From Pseudomonadota bacterium (GTDB lineage Bacteria > Pseudomonadota > Gammaproteobacteria > Burkholderiales > Burkholderiaceae_C), in the NCBI GenBank assembly GCA_020161775.1, contig JAIUOW010000003.1, forward strand, positions 1 through 64,000: DNA of 64,000 nt. The letters run 5' to 3'. This document shows positions 19,539 to 27,812 of the stretch, in pieces. The notes under the pieces are model-generated. The model worked only from the letters and a program-made list of their open reading frames with translations, had not been told where the DNA came from and ran no database searches. Both the position numbers and the translations under genes were made by a program. The first letter of the stretch is position 1, and every line of letters begins with the position of its first letter.

Positions 19539-22500
19539 ATGTCGCCCGTGAACCCTGCCGCCCGCCCCGTCATTCCCATCCAGCCCGTGGCGGGGGACGG
19601 GGGTGGCGCGCCGCAGCGCATCGTCAAGGTGCGGCGCGACTACAACAGCTGGGTGGCCAGCGAGACCATGGAAGACTACGCGCTGCGCTACACGCCGCAG
19701 CGCTTTCGCAAATGGTCGGAATGGCGGGTGGCCAACACGGCCTTCGGCGCGGCGTCATTCCTGATCCTGGAGGCCGTGGGCGCCACGCTGCTGGTGCAGT
19801 ACGGCTTCATGAATGCCTTCTGGGCCATCCTGACCACCGGGCTCATCATCTTCCTGGCGGGGCTGCCCATCAGCGTCTATGCCGCCCGCTACGGGGTGGA
19901 CATGGATCTGCTCACGCGCGGCGCGGGTTTTGGCTACATCGGCTCGACCATCACCTCGCTGATCTATGCGTCGTTCACCTTCATCTTCTTCGCGCTGGAG
20001 GCGGCCGTCATGGCCTATGCGCTGGAGCTGGCGCTGAACATTCCGCCCAGCTGGGGCTACCTGATCTGCGCGCTGGTGGTGATCCCGCTGGTCACGCATG
20101 GCGTCTCGGTCATCAGCCGGTTGCAGGTCTGGACGCAGCCGCTGTGGCTGGTGATGCTGGTCGTGCCCTTTGTCTATGTGCTTATGCGCGATCCTGGTGC
20201 ATTCTCCGGCATCACGCACTACATGGGTGATAAGTCACGCGATCCGGGGTTTGATTTGCACCTGTTTGGTGCCGCGCTGACGGTGGGCATTGCGCTGATC
20301 ACCCAAATGGGGGAGCAGGCCGATTACCTGCGCTTCATGCCGGCGCGCACCGCCGCCACGCGCGGGCGCTGGTGGCTGGGCGTGCTGGCCGGCGGGCCGG
20401 GCTGGGTGACCCTGGGCGTGGTCAAGATGCTGGGCGGCGCGTTGCTGGCCTACCTGGCCATCACCCACATGGTGCCGGTGGAGCGTGCGGTAGACCCGAA
20501 CCAGATGTACCTGGCCGCCTACGAATACGTGTTCCCGCACTATGGCTGGGCTGTGGCGGCCACGGCGCTGTTCGTGGTGGTCTCGCAGCTCAAGATCAAC
20601 GTGACCAACGCCTATGCGGGCTCGCTGGCCTGGAGCAACTTTTTCTCGCGCGTGACGCACAGCCACCCCGGGCGCGTGGTGTGGGTGGTGTTCAACACCG
20701 GCATCGCCTTCATGCTGATGGAGATGAACGTCTTCCAGGCGCTGGGCGACGTGCTGGGCCTGTACAGCAACATTGCCATCGCCTGGATCATGGCGGTGGT
20801 GGCCGACCTGGTCGTCAACAAGCCGCTGGGCCTCAGCCCCAGGGGTGTCGAGTTCAAGCGCGCCTATCTGTATGACATCAACCCGGTGGGCGTGGGTGCG
20901 ATGGCGCTGGCGTCGGCCCTGTCCATCACCGCGCACCTGGGGCTGTTCGGGCCCATGGCGCAGGCGTTTTCGGCGGTGATCGCGATGGCCACGGCGTTCA
21001 TCGCTGCACCGCTGGTTGCCTGGGCCACGCGCGGGCGCTACTACATTGCGCGCGGGCCCGAGGCGGATGCGGCAGCCGACGCCGGGCCGCACACGACGGC
21101 AGAGGGCGCCTACCTGGCCAGCGCCCTGAAAAAGTGCGTGATCTGCGAGCGCGACTACGAAGGCCCTGACATGGCCCACTGCCCCGCCTACCAGGGGCCG
21201 ATCTGCTCGCTGTGCTGCACGCTGGACGCGCGCTGCGGCGACCTGTGCAAGCCGCACGCCAGCCTGTCGGCGCAGTGGTCGGGCGCCCTGCGCTGGGTGC
21301 TGCCCCGGCGCATCTGGCCCTACCTGGACACGGGGCTGGGCCATTTCATGCTGCTCATGCTCATCATCGTGCCGCTTCTGGCCACGGTGTTTGGCCTGCT
21401 GTACCACCAGGAGCTGCAGGCCATGGGCGCTGCACTGGGCGACGCCAGCGGCAGCCAGGGCGACGGCACGCTGCGCTCGGGCTTCCTGAAGGCCTACATG
21501 GCGCTGCTGGTCATTGCCGGCATCGTGGCGTGGTGGCTGGTGCTGGCGCACAAGAGCCGCCAGGTGGCGCAGGAGGAGTCCAACCGCCAGACGCACCTGC
21601 TGATGCTGGAAATCGAGTCGCACAAGCAGACCGACGAGGCCTTGCAGCAGGCCAGGCTGCAGGCCGAGCAGGCCCGCCACGCGGCCGAACAGGCCAACCA
21701 GGCCAAGAGCCGCTACATCAGCGCCATCAGCCACGAGCTGCGCACGCCGCTCAACAGCATCCTGGGCTACGCGCAGCTGATGGGTGAGGACGCCGGCGTG
21801 CCCGCGCACCGCAGGCAGGCCGTCAACGTCATCCGGCGCGGCGGGGAGCACCTGCTGAGCCTGATCGAGGGCACGCTGGACATCGCACGCATCGAGGCCG
21901 GCAAGCTCACGCTCACCGTCAAGCCCATGGCCTTTGCCGACTGCGTGCATGAGATGGCGGGCATGTTCGAGCCCCAGGCGCTGGCCAAGGGGCTGGCGTT
22001 CAGCTTTGACGTGGAAGGCGCCTTGCCCGAGGTGGTGCGCGCCGACGAAAAGCGCGTTCGCCAGATCCTCATCAACCTGCTGGGCAATGCCATCAAGTTC
22101 ACGCCGCAGGGCCGTGTGGCCTTGCGTGTGCGCTATGCGCGCGAAATGGCCACGATAGAAATCGAAGACACCGGCCCCGGCCTTACGGCGCAGGAGATCG
22201 AGCGCATCTTCGAGCCGTTCGCGCGCGGCACGGCGTCGGCCCAGGCCGCGCCGGGGGCCGGGCTGGGGCTGACCATTGCAAAGATGCTGACCGACCTGAT
22301 GGGCGGGCGGCTCAGCGCCACCAGCACGCCGGGCCAGGGCTCGGTGTTCACCGTCAAGCTGTTCCTGCCCGAGGTGCACCCCGGCGCGGCGGCGCGGCCG
22401 GCGCAGCCGCCCGCTCGCGTGCGCCGTGCCTATGCCGGAGCGCGCCGGAAGATCCTGGTGGTGGACAACGAGGAGCCCGACCGCGAGCTGCTGGTGCATC

Positions 22501-23051
22501 TGCTGGAGCCGCTGGGCTTTGAGCTGCGCACCGCCGCCAGCGGGCATGATTGCCTGGACCTGCTGGCCGCCGGCTTGCGGCCCGACGCCATCCTGATGGA
22601 CCTGGCCATGCCCGGCATTGATGGGTGGGAGACGATACGCCGCCTGCGGGGCATTGAGGGTGGGCATGCCCGCGTCGCTATTGTTTCCGCGAATGCGTTC
22701 GACAAGGGGCTGGACAACGACGTGGGCATCCGCGCGGAAGACTTTGTGTTGAAGCCGGTGCGCCACAGCGAGCTGCTGGACTGGCTGGAGCGCCAGCTGG
22801 GCCTGCAATGGCTGGACGCGGCGGTGCCGCCGCCGGCGGCACCGGCCAGCGAGCCGCTGCCACCCTCCGTCTGGCCCACGCCCGGGCGTCTGGCCGCGCT
22901 GCAGGACGTGGTGCAATTGGGCTATTACCGGGGCATCATGAACCAGCTGGACCAGATCGAAGCCGAAGAGCCCGCCACCGCCGCGCTGGTGGCGCAATGG
23001 CGCGAGCATGCGCGGCGGTTCCAGTTCGAAGCCATCGGACGCCAGCCATGA
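19539..23051 (+). CDS. NCS1-transporter-like sensor fused to a hybrid histidine kinase
   Basis: A protein of about 1170 residues. Residues 40-510 look like an NCS1 (cytosine/purine/allantoin permease) transporter, with EDYALRYTPQRFRKWSEW and about 12 hydrophobic helices. A cysteine cluster (C533 to C570: CVIC, HC, CSLCC, CGDLC) follows, then two more helices and a coiled coil. The HisKA box ISHELRTPLNSILGY carries H732, and the HATPase_c domain has NLLGNAIKFT, DTGPGL and GAGLGLTIAK. A receiver domain has D1021 (LMDLAMPG). It is an inner-membrane sensor kinase built on a transporter, analogous in plan to CbrA (SLC5-kinase). The ligand is inferred to be urea or a purine derivative from its place between ure and urt. 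ATG at 19539 is preferred; 19449 and 19485 are open alternatives. The stop overlaps the regulator start (ATGA). Confidence 0.88.
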   Translation: MSPVNPAARPVIPIQPVAGDGGGAPQRIVKVRRDYNSWVASETMEDYALRYTPQRFRKWSEWRVANTAFGAASFLILEAVGATLLVQYGFMNAFWAILTTGLIIFLAGLPISVYAARYGVDMDLLTRGAGFGYIGSTITSLIYASFTFIFFALEAAVMAYALELALNIPPSWGYLICALVVIPLVTHGVSVISRLQVWTQPLWLVMLVVPFVYVLMRDPGAFSGITHYMGDKSRDPGFDLHLFGAALTVGIALITQMGEQADYLRFMPARTAATRGRWWLGVLAGGPGWVTLGVVKMLGGALLAYLAITHMVPVERAVDPNQMYLAAYEYVFPHYGWAVAATALFVVVSQLKINVTNAYAGSLAWSNFFSRVTHSHPGRVVWVVFNTGIAFMLMEMNVFQALGDVLGLYSNIAIAWIMAVVADLVVNKPLGLSPRGVEFKRAYLYDINPVGVGAMALASALSITAHLGLFGPMAQAFSAVIAMATAFIAAPLVAWATRGRYYIARGPEADAAADAGPHTTAEGAYLASALKKCVICERDYEGPDMAHCPAYQGPICSLCCTLDARCGDLCKPHASLSAQWSGALRWVLPRRIWPYLDTGLGHFMLLMLIIVPLLATVFGLLYHQELQAMGAALGDASGSQGDGTLRSGFLKAYMALLVIAGIVAWWLVLAHKSRQVAQEESNRQTHLLMLEIESHKQTDEALQQARLQAEQARHAAEQANQAKSRYISAISHELRTPLNSILGYAQLMGEDAGVPAHRRQAVNVIRRGGEHLLSLIEGTLDIARIEAGKLTLTVKPMAFADCVHEMAGMFEPQALAKGLAFSFDVEGALPEVVRADEKRVRQILINLLGNAIKFTPQGRVALRVRYAREMATIEIEDTGPGLTAQEIERIFEPFARGTASAQAAPGAGLGLTIAKMLTDLMGGRLSATSTPGQGSVFTVKLFLPEVHPGAAARPAQPPARVRRAYAGARRKILVVDNEEPDRELLVHLLEPLGFELRTAASGHDCLDLLAAGLRPDAILMDLAMPGIDGWETIRRLRGIEGGHARVAIVSANAFDKGLDNDVGIRAEDFVLKPVRHSELLDWLERQLGLQWLDAAVPPPAAPASEPLPPSVWPTPGRLAALQDVVQLGYYRGIMNQLDQIEAEEPATAALVAQWREHARRFQFEAIGRQP

Positions 23052-24019
23052 GCATCCAGCCCGCCAGCAACGCGCTGGACCGCGCCAACAGCGAGGTCGT
23101 GCTCATCGTGGACGACGTGCCCGACAACCTGTCGGTGCTGCATGACGCGCTGGACGAATCGGGCTACACGGTGCTGGTGGCCACGGGCGGCGAGGCGGCG
23201 CTGGCGCGCGCGCAGCAGGCGCTGCCCGACATCGTGCTGCTGGACGCCATGATGCCCGGCATGGACGGCTTCGAGGTGGCCAAGCGCCTGAAGGCCACGC
23301 CGCAGACAGCCCACATCCCCATCATTTTCATGACCGGCCTGACCGAGACCGAATACCTGGTGGCCGCGCTGGAGGCGGGCGGGGTGGACTACGTCACCAA
23401 GCCCATCAAGCCTAAAGAAGTGCTGGCCCGCATGAACGTGCACATGCAGGGCGCGCGCGAGCGGCGCCAGGCTCGCAACGCGCTGGATGCGTTTGGCTAC
23501 GCCAGCATCACGGTGCGCGCGAGCGATGGGCGGCTGATGTGGCAGACCGCGCTGGCGCGCGACCTGCTGGCGCAGTATTACGGCGCCACCCTGCCGCCGG
23601 GCCCGCAGGCGCCCCAGCCCGTGGTGGACTGGCTGCGCCGCCACCTGAAGGAGGCCGAGGCGCAGATCGAGCCGCCACGCCTGACGGTGGAGCTGGGCGC
23701 GCGGCGCCTGACGTTCCGGCTGCACCAGCAGACGGGTGACGATGACTGGCTGATCGTGATGCGCGAGGTGTCTGACGCCGCCATCATCGAATCCATGAGC
23801 CTGGCCTTCAAGCTCACCGCCAAGGAGGCCGAGGTGCTGTACTGGGTGGTCAAGGGCAAGATCAACCGCGACATCGCCGACATCGTGGGCTCCAGCCCCG
23901 CCACGGTCAAGAAACACCTGGAGCGCGTGTTTGCCAAGCTGGGGGTGGAAACGCGCACGGCGGCGGCCGGGATGGCCATGAACCGCATACGGCAGCTGCA
24001 TCCGCAGTTCGAGGGGTGA
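23048..24019 (+). CDS. LuxR/NarL-type response regulator
   Basis: A 323-residue regulator. The receiver domain spans residues 16-135 with acidic pocket D22-D23, phospho-acceptor D66 (LLDAMMPGMDG), T of FMTG and the lysine in VTKPIKP. A middle region of about 110 residues (140-250) is unlike ordinary NarL proteins and could be a PAS-like or dimerisation part. The C-terminal LuxR HTH is FKLTAKEAEVLYWVVKGKIN through TVKKHLERVFAKLGV. It is translationally coupled (ATGA) to the transporter-kinase, its obvious partner. The shared palindromes near ureA and urtA are candidate targets. Confidence 0.9.
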   Translation: MSIQPASNALDRANSEVVLIVDDVPDNLSVLHDALDESGYTVLVATGGEAALARAQQALPDIVLLDAMMPGMDGFEVAKRLKATPQTAHIPIIFMTGLTETEYLVAALEAGGVDYVTKPIKPKEVLARMNVHMQGARERRQARNALDAFGYASITVRASDGRLMWQTALARDLLAQYYGATLPPGPQAPQPVVDWLRRHLKEAEAQIEPPRLTVELGARRLTFRLHQQTGDDDWLIVMREVSDAAIIESMSLAFKLTAKEAEVLYWVVKGKINRDIADIVGSSPATVKKHLERVFAKLGVETRTAAAGMAMNRIRQLHPQFEG

Positions 24020-24030
24020 GGGGCTTTCGC

Positions 24031-24273
24031 TCAGTCGATTTCATCGCCGGGAACCGGCGGCGCATCAGGGACTTTGGCCAGTGCCGATTTGAACTTCGAC
24101 CTGCTTGCGCGTTTTGCCCGTTGAGCGAGATAGTCCTCTGTTGCAAGCGCCGCGAGCTTTTCGGCGAGCGCAGTGGCGGCGAGCTGGTTGACGGAAATGC
24201 CTTCGCGCTGGGCGAAAAGCTTTGCGTTCTGATGGATGGATTCCGGCAGGCGGAGGCTGAGTGTGCTCATCAA
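24031..24273 (-). CDS. RHH/HicB-like antitoxin
   Basis: An 80-residue protein starting STLSLRLPESIHQNAKLFAQ and GISVNQLAATALAEKLA, a ribbon-helix-helix DNA-binding fold as in HicB-family or Arc-type antitoxins. A basic stretch RAKRASRSKFKSALAK follows and could contact the toxin. It overlaps the PIN gene by 4 bases and lies downstream of it. It should neutralise the toxin and autorepress the pair. Confidence 0.8.
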   Translation of the reverse strand: MMSTLSLRLPESIHQNAKLFAQREGISVNQLAATALAEKLAALATEDYLAQRAKRASRSKFKSALAKVPDAPPVPGDEID

Positions 24274-24698
24274 GGTTCTCCCGGTTGCAGGGAAAGAAAG
24301 TCGCGCGGGCTGACCACGCGAACGTTGAAGCGGTGTGCGGGTGCGAAATCCGCAAGGTTGTGGGTAATGAGGTGGCTGGCAGCGGAATTGACCGCAGCTT
24401 CCAGAACCAGTTCATCTTTTGGATCCCGCAGTTGAGGACGCCAGAGGAAATGGATTTCCTGTGCAGTGGCCACGCGGCACACCATGTCCAGGATGGCGTT
24501 CACATCGCGCTGGCCCAAGGGAACCATGCCTTTGCGCGACAGCACATCCTCGTACTCCATGAGTAGCGGCACCGTCAGACAGAGTTCATAGACATCCCGT
24601 TCAAGCTGGCTGAGCAACTTGAACGACGCTCCATGACGTGACCGTAGCCCAGCCACCAGAACATTGGTGTCGATGACGACTTTGGGCCTTTTCTTCAT
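24270..24698 (-). CDS. PIN-domain toxin (type II TA)
   Basis: This 142-residue PIN ribonuclease-like protein has acidic residues at the expected places: VVIDTNVLVAGLRS (first Asp), the central Glu in LMEYEDVL, and DPKDELVLEAA plus HNLADFAP near the C terminus. It matches the COG1569 group of putative TA toxins. ATG at 24698 (MKKRPKVVIDTN) was chosen; the upstream open frame runs through the urtA promoter region. The toxin gene precedes the antitoxin gene, the reverse of the usual order. It sits between the two-component regulator and urtA. Confidence 0.82.
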   Translation of the reverse strand: MKKRPKVVIDTNVLVAGLRSRHGASFKLLSQLERDVYELCLTVPLLMEYEDVLSRKGMVPLGQRDVNAILDMVCRVATAQEIHFLWRPQLRDPKDELVLEAAVNSAASHLITHNLADFAPAHRFNVRVVSPRDFLSLQPGEP

Positions 24699-24716
24699 GG
24701 TATTGCCGATGATACC
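24699..24716. promoter_or_regulatory. Possible TA autoregulatory operator
   Basis: The inverted repeat GGTAT-N8-ATACC lies directly upstream of the PIN toxin start, where RHH antitoxins usually bind. The arms are short, so chance is not excluded. Confidence 0.3.
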
Positions 24717-24775
24717 AATACTCACTTTGAATTCAAGCGGATGAGGTCGCGCATCTCGCCAGCAAGTTCCCCCGC

Positions 24776-24793
24776 ATACGCCACACGGCGTAT
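24776..24793. promoter_or_regulatory. Putative operator upstream of urtA
   Basis: Perfect palindrome ATACGCC-ACAC-GGCGTAT, centred about 133 bases upstream of the urtA ATG. Bases 24775-24789 are the exact reverse complement of 19489-19503 in the ureA/kinase intergenic region. It is the better conserved of the two sites. Confidence 0.55.
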
Positions 24794-24917
24794 TCCCGCC
24801 GCCGCGGGTCATCCCCAGAATCAAACCGTCCGCATCAGAGGCGCTTCGAAAGAGGCGGGGGTGGGGCGATTTCAGGTTTCGACTCGGGTTTTCCTTTCAA
24901 TTTTCAGGAGCATTCAC

Positions 24918-26186
24918 ATGCAACGTCGTTTTACGCTCAAGGCGCTCACCGCCGCCGTCGCACTGGCCGGCGCGGGCACCGCTTTCGCCCAGGCAGGCGG
25001 CACCATCAAGGTCGGCGTGCTGCACAGCCTGTCCGGCACCATGGCCATTTCGGAAACCGTGCTCAAGGACACGGTGCTGATGGCCATCGACGAGATCAAC
25101 GCCAAGGGCGGCGTGCTGGGCAAGAAGCTCGAGCCCGTCATCGTCGACCCGGCCTCCAACTGGCCGCTGTTTGCTGAAAAGACCAAGCAACTGCTGACGC
25201 AGGACAAGGTCTCTGTCATCTTCGGCTGCTGGACGTCGGTGTCGCGCAAGTCGGTTCTGCCGGTCGTGGAAGAGCTCAACGGCCTGCTGTTCTACCCCGT
25301 GCAATACGAGGGCGAAGAGCTGTCCAAGAACGTGTTCTACACGGGCGCGGCCCCCAACCAGCAGGCCATCCCCGCCGTGGACTACCTGATGTCCAAGGAC
25401 GGCGGCGCCGCCAAGCGCTGGGTGCTGCTGGGCACCGACTATGTGTACCCCCGCACCACCAACAAGATCCTGCGCGCCTACCTCAAGAGCAAGGGCGTGA
25501 AGGAAACCGACATCGACGAGAAGTACACCCCCTTCGGCCACAGCGACTACCAGACCATCGTGGCCGACATCAAGAAGTTCTCGCAAGGCGGCAAGACGGC
25601 CGTGGTGTCCACCATCAACGGCGACTCCAACGTGCCCTTCTACAAGGAACTGGGCAACGCCGGCCTGAAGGCCAAGGACGTGCCGGTTGTCGCCTTCTCC
25701 GTGGGTGAAGAGGAACTGCGCGGCGTGGACACCAAGCCGCTGGTGGGCCACCTGGCCGCCTGGAACTACTTCCAGTCGATCAAGAGCCCGGCCAACACCG
25801 AGTTCATCAAGAAGTGGTCTGCCTATGCCAAGGCCAAGGGCATTGCCGGCCACAAGGACAAGCCGCTGACCAACGACCCGATGGAAGCCACCTACATCGG
25901 CATCAACATGTGGAAGCAAGCTGTCGAAAAGGCCAAGACCACCGACGTGGACGCCGTGATCAAGGCCATGGCCGGCCAGACCTTCAAGGCACCGTCGGGC
26001 ATCGTGTCCAAGATGGACGAGAAGAACCACCACCTGCACAAGAGCGTGTTCATCGGCGAGATCAAGGCCGACGGCCAGTTCAACGTAGTGTGGAAGACGC
26101 CGGGCCCGGTCAAGGCCAAGCCGTGGTCGCCCTACATCGAAGGCAACGACAAGAAGAAGGATGAGCCCGATGGCAAGAGCAAGTAA
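24918..26186 (+). CDS. urtA: Urea ABC transporter substrate-binding protein
   Basis: A 422-residue periplasmic binding protein with a signal peptide (MQRRFTLKALTAAVALAGAG...AFAQA). The mature protein begins TIKVGVLHSLSGTMAISE and has the urea-type features AIDEINAKGGVLGKK, FGCWTSVSRKSVLPV, LLFYPVQYEGEE and NDPMEATYIGINMW, which match UrtA rather than amino-acid LivK. The start is supported by CAGGAG seven bases upstream. It is the first gene of urtABCDE; the upstream region carries the palindrome shared with the ure region. Confidence 0.96.
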   Translation: MQRRFTLKALTAAVALAGAGTAFAQAGGTIKVGVLHSLSGTMAISETVLKDTVLMAIDEINAKGGVLGKKLEPVIVDPASNWPLFAEKTKQLLTQDKVSVIFGCWTSVSRKSVLPVVEELNGLLFYPVQYEGEELSKNVFYTGAAPNQQAIPAVDYLMSKDGGAAKRWVLLGTDYVYPRTTNKILRAYLKSKGVKETDIDEKYTPFGHSDYQTIVADIKKFSQGGKTAVVSTINGDSNVPFYKELGNAGLKAKDVPVVAFSVGEEELRGVDTKPLVGHLAAWNYFQSIKSPANTEFIKKWSAYAKAKGIAGHKDKPLTNDPMEATYIGINMWKQAVEKAKTTDVDAVIKAMAGQTFKAPSGIVSKMDEKNHHLHKSVFIGEIKADGQFNVVWKTPGPVKAKPWSPYIEGNDKKKDEPDGKSK

Positions 26187-26240
26187 GCCCTGAGGTGCTT
26201 GCGCGGTGGGCGGCGTGCCGCCCACTACACAGGTTCCTCC

Positions 26241-27812
26241 ATGATCAAGCTTCTGGTTTTTCTTGCGGTGCTTGTCGCCGCACCCGTGCATGCGCTCACC
26301 GCCGAAGAGGCGCTGGCCATGGCCGCCGGCGAGTCCGACGCCCGTATCGAGGCGCTGAACAAGGCCGTCGCTGCGGCCGACGAGCGCACGGCGGCCTTCA
26401 TCCAGGCGATGGCCGACGACGCGGTCAGGGTCGTGCCGGGCAAGCAGGCGTTCATCGTGCGCGATGACAAGGGCTTCGACCCCGTGACCGGCGCCGAAAT
26501 GCCGGTGCCGGAAGACGCCGAGGACGTGGTCACCAACAACCGCATGCGCGGCGAGATCGACACCGCGCTGGCCGCGCTCAAGCTGTTCGCCAGAGACGAC
26601 AAGGTCCGCGCCGCCGCCATCAAGACCCTGCAGGGCGAGGCCGATGCCTCGCGCCTGCCGCTGATCGAAAAAGCCTGGGCCGCCGAAGCCAACCCGGCGC
26701 TCAAGGCGCAGCTGGGCATCGTGCGCGCCGCGGCGCTGCTGGGCAGCGACGACAAGGCCAAACGCATGGAGGCCGCACGGCTGCTGGCGGGCAGCGGCGA
26801 CCCCAGCACCAAGACCGTGCTGCTGGAGCGCATCCGAAGTGAACCCGACAGTGAGGTGAAGTCGGTGCTCGAAGCATCGCTGGTCACGGTGGAGGCGAAG
26901 CTGGCCTGGGGCGACCGGCTGGGCGCGATGTTCAGCGGCATCAGCCTGGGCTCCATCCTGTTGCTGGTGGCGCTGGGCCTGGCCATCACCTACGGGCTGA
27001 TGGGCGTGATCAACATGGCCCACGGCGAACTGATGATGATCGGCGCCTATGCCACCTACGTGGTGCAGGGCCTGTTCCAGAAATACCTGCCTGGCGCTTT
27101 TGACTGGTACCTGGTGGCTGCGGTGCCGGTGGCCTTCATGGCGTCGGCACTCATGGGCGCGCTGCTGGAGCGCAGCGTGATCCGCTTCCTGTATGGCCGC
27201 CCGCTGGAGACGCTGCTGGCCACCTGGGGCATCAGCCTCATGCTCATGCAGCTGGTGCGCACCGTGTTTGGCGCGCAGAACGTGGGCGTGGAAAACCCGA
27301 GCTGGATGAGCGGCGGCGTGGCCGTCATGGCCAACCTGCAGCTGCCCTGGAACCGCATCATCATCATCGGCTTCGCGTTCGCGGTGCTGCTGGGCATGGC
27401 CTGGCTCATCAGCAGGACGCGCCTGGGCCTGTTTGTGCGCGGCGTCACGCAGAACCGCCCGATCGCCTCCTGCATGGGTGTGAACACCGCGCGCATTGAC
27501 ACCTATGCGTTTGCGCTGGGCTCGGGCATCGCCGGCCTGGCTGGCTGCGCGCTGAGCCAGATCGGCAACGTGGGGCCTGACCTGGGCCAAGGCTACATCG
27601 TGGACGCGTTCATGGTGGTGGTGCTGGGCGGCGTGGGCCAGCTGGCCGGCACCGTGTATGCGGCGCTGGGCCTGGGCGTGCTGAACAAGTTCCTGGAAGG
27701 CTGGGCCGGCGCGGTGCTGGCCAAGATCGCCGTGCTCGTATTCATCATCATCTTCATCCAGAAACGCCCGCAGGGAATCTTCGCCATGAAGGGCCGGAGC
27801 GCCGAAGCATGA
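26241..27812 (+). CDS. urtB: Urea ABC transporter permease
   Basis: A 523-residue LivH-type permease. It has a cleavable signal (MIKLLVFLAVLVAAPVHA), a periplasmic alpha-helical extension of about 210 residues unique to UrtB, and then eight or so membrane helices (GSILLLVALGLAITYGLMGV, INMAHGELMMIGAYAT and onward). The large N-terminal domain distinguishes it from LivH. The start at 26241 begins the signal peptide. The stop overlaps urtC (ATGA). Confidence 0.95.
   Translation: MIKLLVFLAVLVAAPVHALTAEEALAMAAGESDARIEALNKAVAAADERTAAFIQAMADDAVRVVPGKQAFIVRDDKGFDPVTGAEMPVPEDAEDVVTNNRMRGEIDTALAALKLFARDDKVRAAAIKTLQGEADASRLPLIEKAWAAEANPALKAQLGIVRAAALLGSDDKAKRMEAARLLAGSGDPSTKTVLLERIRSEPDSEVKSVLEASLVTVEAKLAWGDRLGAMFSGISLGSILLLVALGLAITYGLMGVINMAHGELMMIGAYATYVVQGLFQKYLPGAFDWYLVAAVPVAFMASALMGALLERSVIRFLYGRPLETLLATWGISLMLMQLVRTVFGAQNVGVENPSWMSGGVAVMANLQLPWNRIIIIGFAFAVLLGMAWLISRTRLGLFVRGVTQNRPIASCMGVNTARIDTYAFALGSGIAGLAGCALSQIGNVGPDLGQGYIVDAFMVVVLGGVGQLAGTVYAALGLGVLNKFLEGWAGAVLAKIAVLVFIIIFIQKRPQGIFAMKGRSAEA

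Noticed and set aside
20235-23009. Long open frame antisense to the transporter-kinase gene
   Set aside because: The composition is typical of a high-GC shadow frame, with no domain or ribosome site, while the sense strand has unmistakable kinase motifs.
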